From: Acipenser ruthenus | Lineage: Eukaryota > Chordata > Actinopteri > Acipenseriformes > Acipenseridae | NCBI RefSeq assembly: GCF_902713425.1 | Contig: NC_081190.1 | Span: 99,579,571-99,643,570, forward strand | DNA length: 64,000 bases | Direction of reading: 5' to 3' | In this document: in pieces, positions 31,553-61,994 of the stretch | Position numbering within the stretch: position 1 is the stretch's first letter | Layout: each line of letters opens with the position of its first letter | The notes under the pieces: generated by a model | Told to the model about the DNA's origin: nothing | The model's database searches: none | What the model saw: the letters and a program-made list of their open reading frames with translations, nothing else | Program-made: the position numbers and the translations under genes

Positions 31553-33970
31553 TTACTGTCGTCTTCCTCTTTTCCCTTCAGGAGGCGAAGGATCCATCTG
31601 TCTGGAGATACCACCAACGTGTATGCGTAACCCTCTTCTCAAAGGTTGTGGTGGAGTCATGGATGGGGTTGTTGTCTGCGATGTCCCAGGCGTGCTGCTG
31701 CCAGATTCACCCGGAGTCTCACTAGATCTTTCAGCTAGCTGCCAGGCTAGCCGGTTGAACACATCAAGAGCACCTCTTAATGTGTTGTTAATGGCTGCCA
31801 TGCTCATCAGCATCTGCCTATTGTGCTCAGTACTATTTTCTTGCCACCTTTCTAAGGTCTGGCAAATTCTGTGTTGAGTAATATTTTGGTTGCTCATATG
31901 CTGATTCAGCCTTTGCAGGGAGTGTTGCAGCATACTGTGGTTCTGCCTTTGTTGCTCCAGGATGACAGAATCATAATCTGCAGGTGTGACTGCTTGTTCC
32001 CTGGGCCTCTGTGGGGTACCAGCATGTGGAGATGGTGTGATGGGTTCCACATGTATGGAGACTTTATCCTCTTCAACAGGCTGGTCAGCATACACACCTG
32101 CAGTGGAAGGAGTTTCCTCTCGCTCGTCCATTTCACCTTCCTCAGCTGGGCTATTAGGACTGTGCGCACCTGCAGACCATCCACCTTCCAAAACATTTGT
32201 TGAACCTACAATTTGAATAACAATATCACATTTAATTTACCTCATGTTGAGGGGAAACAAATTCAGGGCTATTACTGTGTCAGAATTCTGAAAAAAAAAA
32301 TATATTGAAACCAACAACTTGCTAATTATTTATTATAGTACAGAATGTATGTTACAAGAGAATTGTCATTCATTTGCAACATTACTGTATGTAAAATCCT
32401 GACAATGAAATGATTTACAACAGGGATGACACCGGACCAGACACCATGAGTGGTCCGATCCAAATCTATGGATTCAGGTCCGGTTCCACCTTAAGGAAGT
32501 CCAGTCCAAACAGTGGACTATGTGTAAAACAGTGTATGCTCCTAAGACTTTAAGCATTCACTTTTTAAAAAGCTCTACAATAATAAATACATACATAAAA
32601 AGTCACATCACATAGACTTTAATGAGGTCAGCATGTAAACGACATTATACAACAGGAAATAAAATCAACATAACCCTTATACAACAAAACCCTATAATGT
32701 GGTTCTTTATGCATTACCAAACATGTTTGTACTACACATTCTCATTACACTTCCTCCATTCCATTTTCTTCCGAGAAGTATTTTGCAGTGTCAACTACCA
32801 CATGAACCACATATACATGAACTGTGGCCTGTGAACAGTCTCTGGGAGCACTCGATTTCTGGTAGCAGAGACAATGTCTCCAATGTTGCTAAATAAGCTT
32901 TCTGAAGAGGTACTTAAACACACATAAAACCATCTTGGCCACGTACTTAGGTGAACCATTGTGAACTTTCCACCATTCCAGTGGATTATTGTCCAGGTTA
33001 GGAAGTGGGAGTGCATTGTAGTGGGCTATTTCAAACTAATGTCATCACACAGAGGGTTCAAACTGTCTATGGACAGGTTTAACCATTCATATTAAATGGA
33101 AACAGTAAAGTTACCTCTGAAATGGTTTTTTTTTATACAAAAGGTTATACAAAAACAATATGTTACCTTGAGTAAATAAATGACATAAATTTAGATACTT
33201 TACACGATTGTTATACCAAATTAATCATGATATATTGCTTATCGCTAATTTACAAGGCATTACAACTGTCATGAGAAATGCCATTATGTCCTCTGTATGT
33301 ATGTATGTGAAATATATATATATATATGTTTTATAACTATGTTATAATGAATGTGTTGTCTATAAGGAATACACCTTTACACATGTATATGTATTATTAT
33401 ATGTATTGATAACATATGTTAATTTAATGTAACACATATGGTATATTACTGGGGTTATACAATTTTATTTAATAAACACCTTAAATAATTAAACATGTCC
33501 ACAAATGTTTATGTACCTGAACTTTGTTGTGTTTTCTCAGGATCTCTGCATGTGCCTATCTGCCCTGACAGTCCCTCCACTTGTTCTGGTAGCAGGATAG
33601 AGGCTATCATCTCCTCCATGGGTGTCAGGGGTTCCTGGGCAGAAGGACCCCAACCAGTGGTGCTGGCAGCTGCTCGGTTTTTGGCCAACTTCTCCCTGGT
33701 CCTTCTTTTGGTGTGTGTCCACCTTTTCTTTAGGATTTTAATGGAACGCTGCGTCACCCCCAAGGCATTTATTTTTTGTTGGATTTCTCTCCATATTTCC
33801 TGCTTTCTTGCTGTGGTTGTTTTATTGGAGCAGCTCCCAAACAAAACATAATAGTGGGCAACCACCTCATCCACCAGCAGCTCCACTTCTGCACCTTTAA
33901 GTTTCAGGCTTCTCTGCCTGGTTTTAACCTGTGAAGAGGACTCGCCAGATTCTGACACTTCTGACTTCAT
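31553..33970 (-). CDS. Harbinger-associated Myb/SANT-like protein, two exons
   Basis: Exon 1 (33970-33517) encodes a Myb/SANT-like DNA-binding domain of the NAIF1/Harbinger-partner type (ELLVDEVVAHYYVLFG, then IWREIQQKINALGVTQRSI and KILKKRWTHTKRRTREKL). Exon 2 (32205-31553) encodes a coiled-coil-prone Gln/Asn/His-rich part (VILEQQRQNHSMLQHSLQRL) and a Pro/Arg-rich end, RRGLRIHVGG through GKRGRRQ. The splice borders (AG/GTACAT donor, TTGTAG acceptor) join the exons in frame. In Harbinger elements this protein guides the transposase to the nucleus and the ends. It is open throughout, whereas the convergent transposase at 30574 is broken. It could be a recent relic or a retained gene. Confidence 0.7.
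32206..33516 (-). other. Intron of the Myb/SANT-like gene
   Basis: AT-rich, with a short (TA)n near 33310. I recognise nothing else. Confidence 0.5.
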
Positions 33971-34084
33971 TTTGGGCTCACAAAGAAAATGCTTGCAAAA
34001 CCTCGCCTAAACTTCCCCACACTTCCTCTAGCTCCGGCCCTCTGTATGGCGTCATTTCCTTAAGGCGCGTCTTATTAGCAAGGC

Positions 34085-34440
34085 GCACACTACGGTATGA
34101 TAATGTATTGCATATCATTGGAGGACAGGATGTCGTTCCTACAGCTACATGTGAGTTGCTGCGCTCAAGCGATGGGTGGGTCTGCATGAAAGCCACCCTA
34201 CACGTTTGTGTAAACGAGATAAAAAAAAAAAAATGTAAACAAATCCACTATTTTAACAAACGTTTGACCAATTTTCATAATGAAAAAATACTCGAACGAA
34301 TGATCCGGTCACTATTATCCGTTCTGGGTTTTACTATGCTCGTTTTGTTCTCTTGTTATTTTGGCACAATAATCTAAACACTGCAATTGCTTTATATGTT
34401 TTGTGTTCTGTTACTATATACTGTAACGATAACTAACAAA
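34085..34440 (-). repeat. Old inverted copy of the U1 upstream spacer of the array
   Basis: The reverse complement of array 4380-4680 aligns along this stretch. ATCATTGGAGGACAGGATG, TACATGTGAG, GTGTAAACGAGATAAAA, TCGAACGAATGA, CCGTTCTGG and CTCGTTTTGTTCTCTTG all recur in the same order. Identity looks roughly 75-80 percent, far lower than between array units. The octamer position is decayed. Confidence 0.75.
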
Positions 34441-35092
34441 AATCATTATCCAGTACCTTTGTCTTAGTTTTTTTTTTTTTTTTTTTTTTTTTTTCCTCGA
34501 AACTGTTGCCAAATTATACAATTATAAACTGGTGTCCACAGCCAGCTATCTGTCTGGTTCTCGACACTCAAAGTAATTTTTGTTTCAGTGAATACACGTT
34601 TTATAGTATCCTGAATGGAGATAGAATTGGTATAGTACATTGGGGCGTATCTTTGCTGGTAAACTGGATCGTTGCTAAATTGCTGAGCTTTCTTTATCAA
34701 TACGATTAAACCAAATTGTGGGTAAATACGATTGACAGCCCTGCATTACACCAAGTAAAGTATATTAACTGGTTCTGTATGCATTGCAGAATATGACAAA
34801 CGTTAAAATATATTCTATTATTAGAAATAGCTCTCTACTTAAAGTATTGCTGCCATTGCAGAAGCTTCCAACAGGGGGCAATGTAAAGTTTCAAATGTGG
34901 AAAGTACAGTATAATTCTCTCATGTTTGGTTCATACTGTACATGCATTTTTTAAGTGTATTTTTCAATAGAAAGCTCTAATGTTAAGTATGTGTAATATT
35001 TCTTATTAACTTTGATTGTTTTTGTTGAACTGTTGTGGTTTTTTTTTTCTTTTCTGTGAATTTTATAGTTCAGTGGAACTCATTAGTATGGA

Positions 35093-35885
35093 AGGATTCT
35101 GGTCAAAAACGCGTTATTTAGTACATGTTTCAAATATTTACACGTATTGATGATCCAATCAGAATACATGAAATAGTATGTGTTCAAAATAAATGTAAAT
35201 GACCTAAGGGGTCTACGTCATTTTAGAATAATTCCGAATCATGCCAATATAGTCGCTTGTAATGACTTCGTATTCCCAGCGTAATTACAAGAGTAACCAA
35301 TCACCTTCGGGATAACAAATCAGTCATGAAACAGTTTTAAAAAGTCAAGAAAAATAAAAATTGCAAATATGACGGCGAGAGGTTTTATTTTATGGTACAA
35401 ATATAGATTTGCTGAGTTACCAGGCGTCTCAGGAAAACTTTCCCCAGTTTTTAGCCCTGTTTAATTTATTTTTTTTGGTCATGTCCTTGCTATTGTATTC
35501 ACATTTTAAAAATACTGTACAAAAATATAGCAATTAATTGTTGTGATGTGCATGTTGACCCTGACACGATTCAGTTTATATTAACAAGGTACACAACCGT
35601 TTATTATTATTTTTATTTTCCAATTATATTTATATACCGCCACGAATTGGGTGGTAATGGCAAATCTAAGTCGATTTTTAATTGGATAGTTTATTGCACA
35701 TACTATTTTCTTTAACTCCATTGGTCTTATTTCAATTTCAGTGATTTGATTGGCCAAATGAGTATGTATAATAATTAGAATTACAACACAGACTAAATTA
35801 AAATTAGAACGTGTACTAAATATTTGAAACACGTTCTGAATAAAATGGTTTTGACCTTGAATGGCCTTCCATACTTTGCCATGCA
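35093..35885. repeat. Inverted-repeat element of unknown family
   Basis: TGGAAGGATTCTGGTCAAAA plus TGTTTCAAATATTTACACGT at the left is mirrored by ACGTGTACTAAATATTTG, GTTTTGACC and GGCCTTCCA at the right. The arms are about 65 bp and imperfect. The middle is AT-rich and non-coding. Confidence 0.5.
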
Positions 35886-36106
35886 TACCTAGTACACATA
35901 TTAATTTGGACCAATCAGAATATAAAATAGTATGTGTTCTAAATAAATGTAAATGAACTACACGTTTTCTACGTAGGGGCTGATCATTTTACAGTAGGAC
36001 CTATGGGCTGGTCATTTTACAGTAGTACCTACATAGGGCTGGTCATGTTACAGTCATGCACTTAATTAAAACGTAATGACACACATCTTATGTCAATCAA
36101 ATAGTT

Positions 36107-36160
36107 TACAGTTATGTCCAAAAGTTTTGCATCACCTAGAACTTTAGGATTGAGACATCA
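36107..36160 (+). mobile_element. Solitary Tc1-like terminal repeat
   Basis: CAGTTATGTCCAAAAGTTTT and then GCATCACCTAGAACTTTAGG resemble the ends of fish Tc1 elements. I found no matching second end. Confidence 0.45.
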
Positions 36161-36795
36161 TTTAAAATTATAATTAAAATCATCATATATATATATATAA
36201 CATTTTATTTAACATCATGTACCAGGAACAGTAACTAATGAATTCATAATATTGAAAAAACTAAATATAATTAAAAATATAATTAGGTGTTATGTGTATG
36301 AATATACTTTGATACCCTCAATATTGGGGATGGTTGGGCATGTTTACCTTTTGAATGGTGTTTTGTAATGTATGTTACATTAGTAAAGTTAAAGTTAGTT
36401 TCGGCTAGGAAAAAAAAAACAAAAAAAACAAAAAAAATCTTCTCCCGCATCAGCATCTCACGTAATGAGGATTTTCAAATGGAAAATTGAGAAGAAACTG
36501 TGAAGTAGCTTTGAAATTAGGTTAAAAAATGATGTAACTTGCACAATTACTCAAGAAAACTGTAACATCCAAGAAGGATAGAAGTTGTTGAGTTCTAAAA
36601 TCGGATATATTTATACAAACTCAAAACATGTTCTTGACCTTTTGAAAAACTCAAAATTCAAAGAGTTACCTGGATAATTTCTGATTTGTAATTGCTCGAC
36701 CTTTTGAAAATATACGCCATTTATGCCTGTGCGAAAATTCAAGATACTAACCTTCAGTATTGTGACTGCCAAGGCAACCATCTTGTGAATACCTT

Positions 36796-38807
36796 TGTGG
36801 CAGGGATGACAGAGGTTGAGGCTCAGAGACAGTTTGAAAGTTCAAAATAAAGCTTTTTAATAAACAAAAATAATCAAATAAATAGGCACAAGGGCCAAAC
36901 AAAAAGGTTTCAAACACAAACAATCTACACAAAACAAAACTTACAACAAAAAATATGGCTTCCAGGCTGGGCATTGCCTTCACTGGTTTCAAAAACTAAC
37001 AAAACAGCACACACAGAAAACCGCTTCTTCTCCTTCCAAAACTCTACCTCCTACTGGGATGCTGAGGCCTCCTTTTATGCCAGGTGGCTGAATAATAATT
37101 GAATAATTAATTGGTGGATTGCTCCCACCTGAAGCAATCAACCTGGGCAGGGAGGAGAATTTAACTCCTTCCCTGCCAGTATTTCTAAGGGCAGAGCCCT
37201 GCTCTGCCACACACCTCCCTCCACGTACAAAGTACAGAGGCCGCAATCGGCCAAACTCCCCCCCCCACTTTGAACCCAAGACCTCCCCCCAAGAGTCCCA
37301 TTTTGTCCCTTGGGTGGGCTATTTCAGCGGGCGGTGGTGGGCGGGGTTGATGCCGGATCCCCCAAGCTTCCTTCAATAGCGGGGGCCCCGGACCTTCAAA
37401 GCCCATGAACGCTGGTAGGGAACTTGGACCCTCCAGCAGGAGCAGCGATGGTGGCATCTCTAGTGGTGGAAACAGGAACGGCTGCCCGTCTTCCTCTGGT
37501 GGCGGAGGCGGGAACGGCGGCCCGACTCCCTCTGGTGGCGGAGGCGGGAACGGCGGCCCGACTCCCTCTGGTGGCGGAGGCGGGAACGGCGGCCCGTCTC
37601 CCTCTGCTGGCAGAGGCGGGAACGACAACCCCTCACGAACAGCAGGCGGACCCTCTGGGACAACAGGCAGAGACGATGGACCCTCAGGAACAACAGGCAG
37701 ATCCTCTGGAACAGGAGGCGGAGGCGACGGCCACTCCGGCAACGGCAGTTCCAGCTCCTCCAGTGGCAATGGTTCCAGACACTCCGGCGTTGGCGGTGGT
37801 GGCTGTGGCCATTCTAGTGGCCTCTGAAGTCGGGGTGGCACCTCCTGCCGTCGCAGTCGGGTGCGCCTCCCCTGAGCTCCTCTCAGCAGCATGTGCAAAG
37901 GCTGCTGAGGGGCTTCAGCCTTCTTCTCTTCTGGCTCTCGGGTCGGCAGCTCCACCTCTTCTGACTCTCGACGCACCGACTCCCCCCTCTTGGGCTCTGG
38001 ACGCACCGACTCCCCCCTCTTGGGCTCTGGACGCACCGACTCCCTCCTCTTGGGCTCTGGACGCACCGACTCCCCCCTCTTGGGCTCTGGACGCACCGAC
38101 TCCCCCCTCTTGGGCTCTGGACGCACCGACTCCCCCCTCTTGGGCTTTGGACGTTCGGGCTCCTCCCACTCAGGCGCAGGACGTTCGGGCTCCTCCCACT
38201 CAGGCGCAAGACATTCGGGCTCCTCCCACTCAGGTGCAAGATGTTCGGGCTCCTCCCACTCAGGCACAAGATGTTTGGGCTCCTCCCATGTCTTCCTTCT
38301 TCTCCCCATTTCTTTTTTTTTTTTCTCAAAAAAAACCTCACAAAATTCAAAAAACAAACAAACAAAAAAATACTGCCCTGAGCCTCCAGGTGGCGTTATC
38401 CCACTCTGACACCAAATGTGGCAGGGATGACAGAGGGTGAGGCTCAAAGACAGTTTGAAAGTTCAAAATAAAGCTTTTTAATAAACAAAAATAATCAAAT
38501 AAATAGGCACAAGGGCCAAACAAAAAGGTTTCAAACACAAACAATCAACACAAAACAAAACTTACAACAAAAATATGGCTTCCAGGCTGGGCATTGCCTT
38601 CACTGGTTTCAAAAACTAACAAAACAGCACACACAGAAAACCGCTTCTTCTCCTTCCAAAACTCTCCCTTTTATGCCAGGTGGCTGAATAATAATTGAAT
38701 AATTAATTGGTGGATTGCTCCCACCTGTAGCAATCAACCTGGGCAGGGAGGAGAATTTAAATCCTTCCCTGCCAGTATTTCTAAGGGCAGAGCCCTGCTC
38801 TGCCACA
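36796..38807 (-). mobile_element. Non-autonomous LTR retrotransposon, looks whole
   Basis: It is flanked by a 5-bp target duplication ACCTT (36791-36795 and 38808-38812). The LTRs are 36796-37211 (416 bp) and 38417-38807 (391 bp), both TG...CA. They are very similar apart from one block present only in the left one, so insertion is recent to moderately recent. On the minus strand a primer-binding-site-like TGGTGTCAGAGTGGGAT follows the 5' LTR, and a purine run precedes the 3' LTR. The interior (1.2 kb) has no gag, protease, RT or integrase. It holds one long minus-strand frame rich in Glu/Pro/Arg, built from a 36-bp repeat (about 37978-38150) and shorter repeats. The 5-bp duplication suggests a Gypsy-type helper. 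Confidence 0.85.
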
Positions 38808-39091
38808 ACCTTGCATTTCAAAGTTTGGGTCATTGTTTGGAGTCGCATCTCAGATATGACACAACAATGATGACAGCCACATTAAAAGAAGTTAAACCGT
38901 CTTTAACTTAGATTTTGTATTTTGTTTTTGCTCTTTTAAAGTGGGGAAGCAGAACATCAGTACAGAGGAACGATTCACCACTTCAGAAAAATCTAGAAGC
39001 AAGAGGGAGTTCCAGGTTTTTTCCAGGAGCCTTCTCTAATGTCCTGCGTGGGACTGGTGCCTTGTGCTGGCGCCATGATAAAATCAAAGAC

Positions 39092-39124
39092 TTATTAAGT
39101 AGAGGGGGGTCCTCTACTTAATAA
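39092..39124. repeat. Perfect 14-bp hairpin
   Basis: TTATTAAGTAGAGG and CCTCTACTTAATAA are separated by a 5-bp loop (GGGGT). Confidence 0.8.
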
Positions 39125-39588
39125 TAAAATACATGTGCTGGTTAGCAAAATAAACATTTAGGCTCGAACTGAATATGACCTGTTTTGTTGAACTTGCATA
39201 ATAAGGTGGTAAGTTCGACAAACATTTTGTGTTCCACTATTTCCACTCTAAACAATGGATTTAAAAATGTTTTCTATCTTTTAAATGTCCATTTGGATAA
39301 CACCAAGGAGTAAACCTGTTCTTTCATGTTGTATTTTTTCATACTTGCAGGGGTAAAAAAAAAGAAAGCGCTTGCACAGAATCTTTAGTACTGTAAGTTA
39401 ACATTTCCATCTAACTTAGACCCCAGTCATATCTTAAAGGTGTAGGAACTACTTTTTTAAAAATCAATTTTCCTTAATTAGCTTCAGCACACTTTCATTT
39501 TAGTTTCATTCACCTAGTTTTCTTAACTGCAAGGGAATATAGGTATATTACCAGATGCCTTATTCTCCATGGTGGTCTGCAGTTATAT

Positions 39589-39732
<144 letters not shown>

Positions 39733-40422
39733 CTCTCTATACTCTCTATGTACCCTCTAGGAATTCTCTATGTACCTTCAGAGACTTTCAAAGTGAAGAA
39801 ATGTACTGAAAGTAAAGTTTTGTTTTTTTTTTCTTTTGAAAAATCTGCAAACCTAGTACTGGAGCAAAAGCTTATGTCAGTTCTTAGTAGCCTTGATGAT
39901 ATTGTGTTTAAGCAAAGTTTTTTTTTTTTCATTTTAGCCTTTTTTAACTACCTTTCAGCAAATTAAAATATAGGTTCCTAAAATGCTCTCCTGTTACTAT
40001 ATTAGGTACACAGTTATCATTGAGATGCAGTAGTGTTGCTACTATGTGGGCAGTGTATGCTGCTATCAGGGAAATAATGTTTTGTTGCCTGGGAAAGGGG
40101 CTATAAAATGAACAGGACTGACCTCATCTGACCTGGTACAAATAAGAGTGGTCTGGTCAAAATGTTGCTGACCCACAGATAAAGTTTGCACGTAAAGGGG
40201 CGTAGAGATTGTTATAAAACAGCAGGCACTTGGAGAGGCATCTAAGAAGCCTATTCTCAAGTCCTCTCCTGACGATTGACTGTTCCGTACCCATGCTTCT
40301 TCCAGAGGGTTAGGTAATTGATCACCACTTAATTTCTGTTTATAATTATGGCTATATTATGTCTAAATGATAAAGTTTAAGCAATATGTGTGTAACATTT
40401 TTTTTATTTTTTATTATTATTT

Positions 40423-40645
40423 GTTTATTTAGCAGACGCCTTTATCCAAAGCGACTTACAGAGACTAGGGTGTGTGAACTATGCATCAGCTGCAGAGTCA
40501 CTTACAATTACGTCTCACCCGAAAGACGGAGCACAAGGAGGTTAAGTGACTTGCTCAGGGTCACACAATGAGTCAGTGGCTGAGGTGGGATTTGAACCGG
40601 GGATCTCCTTGTTGCAAGCCCGATTCTTTAACCACTTGACCACAA
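40423..40645 (-). repeat. tRNA-headed SINE, dispersed copy
   Basis: The minus strand shows an A box (GTGGTCAAGTGGTTAAAG), a B box (GGTTCAAATCCC), a body, and the tail CTGTAAGTCGCTTTGG, ATAAAGGCGTCTGCTAAATA. It is the same family as the SINE locked in the array spacers but lacks their long CAG run. Confidence 0.85.
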
Positions 40646-41319
40646 CAATAAAAGGAAACATGTTAAATTCTACTTAAATACAAATACATAATTTTGTTTC
40701 CTTATTCTGGGCTTTCTATAACAAGGATGTATTGTTCGTTATTCTATGGCTATTTACAAAGGGCTCTACAATGCTTTCATATTCAGATGAGTCAGTGCTC
40801 TACAATTGCCAGAAATGGGCATAATGTACATTTAAAGATGTAATAAGAATAATAGCCGTGAATCATAGATCCACAGTGAAAAGAAAATTTAAAAAAAAGG
40901 TTCACCACTATAGCTTGCTGATAGGAGAATTTGCCTGGACAGGTAAAAGCAAAAATGAACAAGAGGAGTGCCACGAAGCTGTCTTGGTGGATTTTTGGAG
41001 GATGTGGCTAACTTATAAAGAACATCTTTCTTTTCAACAAGTTACCAGACCCTCAGCTTCTACTAGTGCATTATTTTGAGATCTCCTTTCAAACAACTGT
41101 TTTCATAGATTTTTTTTAGATGATTTCTGTTCCAGACTATTGGTTTCTATGACAATAGTGCCATACATAATAATGATAATGAAAGTCACAATAAACTATT
41201 ACTAAAGCCAACCTTAGTGATAGCACCTTAATGTGTCATCGTGACTTTACATGAATTCTGTGCACATTCCTTTTGTATCTTAAAAAAAGACATGACAATC
41301 TTAACCAACCTCCCCCTAA

Positions 41320-41600
41320 TGACGTAAAGCATTCGGCCTGCCTCCTCCCTTCTAGATCTTTCTGTTATAGACGGGCCAGCTAACCAATTATAACGGGAGA
41401 AGGGGTAATCGCAGCCAATCAGACTGAGCAGGAGGCGGGCTACTGCCGTCTTTCCAAGGCTTTCCTCAGGATTGCGCATGTTCTTCGTGTGTTGCCGGTT
41501 GGCGACTGCAGTGGAAGTCTAGAGAGTTCTGTAGAAATTTTGCTTTATAGGGGTTAGCTGTGTTGTAATATAGACGCTTACAGAAGCCGGCTTTTGACAC
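41320..41600 (+). promoter_or_regulatory. hspa4l promoter region
   Basis: A CRE/ATF-like TGACGTAA (41320-41327) and two CCAAT boxes (41384-41388 and 41415-41419) lie in a locally GC-richer stretch. An NRF1-like TTGCGCATG follows near 41473. The first AUG of hspa4l is at 41741. A 5' UTR intron is possible between AAGGAAG/GTATTG (about 41622) and TTTTTTAG (41710). No canonical heat-shock element is seen. Confidence 0.55.
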
Positions 41601-41653
41601 AAGATCACATATAAAGGAAGGTATTGATTGAGATTTTACAGACGGGGGATTAG

Positions 41654-59831
<18,178 letters not shown>

Positions 59832-60584
59832 GTATGGCAGAGAGAAAAGGCGAGGAAACCATTATGCTATGTTTCCATTTATTCCTTTGAAAAGGTCACA
59901 GACTTCTTATTTGGTCCTGTTTCTGTCTTGGTATGTGCATTTTCACCTTTTATAGTGAATGCAGTTCTATTTTTCTGAATTGGGTGCTAGATTTCTCTGT
60001 GTTTTGTTGTGTCCATCACACACAAGTTTGTTTGATTATCAATGAAAATAGACATGTGCTGTGGGAATGGTGTCTGTGACTCATCCAATGGAAATCAGGT
60101 ATTATTTACTACACAACACAGAGGACCACATTGACATGTGTTGTGTGTATCCATATTGTTGCATGGTGTTATAATTGGCTTTGGGTTTCCTTGTTCTACT
60201 CTTCAGGTTACATAATCTCCTCTGTGAGGTGGTTACTAAGATTTAAAGAGGAAGTAGCTGGGTCCTGAAAAATAGTTACACGCCCCACGTGTTGCTACAA
60301 CTGTTTAAATAACGTACCTGTAATTTTATTTTCATTGATAACATCCTGACAACTTTTTACACTTATAACTTAAAAAGACAGTTTCAACGCTCTTTTCAAA
60401 ATGTCCGCTCTAGTGCACTGATAGTAGCGATGTTTCCATTAAACTTTTTTTTATGTGCTAAAACTTTTTAATGCATATATAAAAAAGGCTTGACAACTGT
60501 GATGGAAACAGGCAAAATTCAGTTAATTCATGCAAAAAAAAGATGATTTGATACTGATACTGGACTGCCATTCTGTCTGCTTTG

Positions 60585-60635
<51 letters not shown>

Positions 60636-60676
60636 TAATGATTGCTTAAATTACATATGAGGAGCACAGTACAGCT

Positions 60677-60746
<70 letters not shown>

Positions 60747-60940
60747 TATAATATGAGAAGATGTACAATGGTACAACTCACATAACAGACAACACACACA
60801 AAACATTTGTCCCACTTCAGTTAATTCGTGAAAATACGTCATTCCATCTTGGTTCATTTTCAGTCCAGGTACACGTTGTATAACCAGAATGCTCAGCGAG
60901 ATTGGTTATTTGCTAGAGATTATATGGATGGAAATGCATC
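59832..60940 (+). other. Start of hspa4l intron 12 with microsatellites
   Basis: (TTA)n at about 60583-60636 and (TA)n at about 60688-60745. No exon recognised. Confidence 0.5.
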
Positions 60941-61611
60941 AAACCTTTTTTTTGCAGTCCATTTATTAAGTGCGTGTCAGGCGCGTCAGGTCCAATTTGT
61001 TTTCACATGCGCAGTTAATTTTAGACGTGCTGTTTAAAAGTATTTTTTTTCCACAGTCAAACGGGTTTAAAAGGCCCTGCATATCAACAAAGCACTCACT
61101 AGGCATCTCCAGCCCCGCCCCACCCATTCGTTCGCTATAGCTTTCACATATGCTAATAAATAAATAATAATAATAATAATAATAATAGTCGTACATACCG
61201 ATCAATCATCTCCTGATCACTCGTTTTATCACCAAACGCCTCATTAATGCGATCCAAGTCATAATTTTATTACTATAACATCTCAAAAAGCTCTGCAAAT
61301 GTCTGTGATATTCTCTGAGCGCTGATGCAGTAGCAGCCAGCTTGTTTCCTTATGGCCGCCGTTACCTGATGCCAGGGGCAAGTATGACCATTCATGAGAT
61401 ACGCCCTTTTTTTTAATTTTTTTTTTTCGGCTTGTCTCGGCTCCTGTCGCTCCCACTCGACCATTGAATGGTTTTCTCTGCTTTTTCCGGAGAAAAAATG
61501 ACTAGAAAGCCGTTTTTTGAGTTTTTTTGATGATGTCGGACAGGGTCCGACATTGGACCGGATAGGAATAATTGCAATGTCGGACCAGGTCCGACATAGG
61601 ACCGCAAAGGG
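60941..61611. mobile_element. piggyBac-type MITE, long copy (intron 12)
   Basis: The right end GGACCGCAAAGGG with TTAA is intact and the left end is decayed (CCTTTTTTTTGCAGTCC). The interior matches the copy at 58537, including the TAA microsatellite. Confidence 0.82.
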
Positions 61612-61799
61612 TTAAGGATCAAGAAAATGTATGCGATAACCTGTTTTTGTATGATAATATTTCCATATATTTTAATATTTTTATAAATGTGTTTGTCTTG
61701 TTGATGGAAACATAGCTAGTGTAAGGATTATTGCACACATTGTCAAACAGGTAACAGTGCAATAATGATTCATGATGTGGTACGGAACAGAAAAGCCAG

Positions 61800-61802
<3 letters not shown>

Positions 61803-61838
<36 letters not shown>
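61803..61838 (+). repeat. Poly(T) run of about 36
   Basis: Uninterrupted T run. It may be the poly(A) tail of a minus-strand retroposed fragment. Confidence 0.8.
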
Positions 61839-61842
<4 letters not shown>

Positions 61843-61994
61843 GCTCTTCCTGTAGTGATTTAGAGGACAGATCTCAAACCCCAGTGCACTAGAGAGGACA
61901 TTATGAAAAGAGCTTTGAAACAGACTTTAAAGTTATAAGTGTAAAAAGTTGTCAGGATGTTAATGAAAAGAAAGATTACAGGTATGTTATTTAA

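Larger units (their letters stand above)
34441..36795 (+). other. AT-rich stretch with transposon-like ends but no gene
   Basis: It includes a poly(T) run (about 34469-34494) and an inverted repeat near 35093-35880. A direct repeat of a CCAATCAGAATA...AAATAGTATGTGTTC block lies at about 35155 and 35912. A Tc1-like terminal sequence (CAGTTATGTCCAAAAGTTTT) occurs at about 36107. I see no convincing coding sequence. Confidence 0.5.

Noticed and set aside
37405-38440. Gly-rich and Pro-rich frames on the plus strand of the LTR element
   Set aside because: Tandem repeats leave all frames open. The minus-strand frame agrees with the element's orientation.
41460-41560. Heat-shock element upstream of hspa4l
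   Set aside because: TTC and GAA blocks are present (near 41527-41540) but the spacing does not fit alternating NGAAN units.
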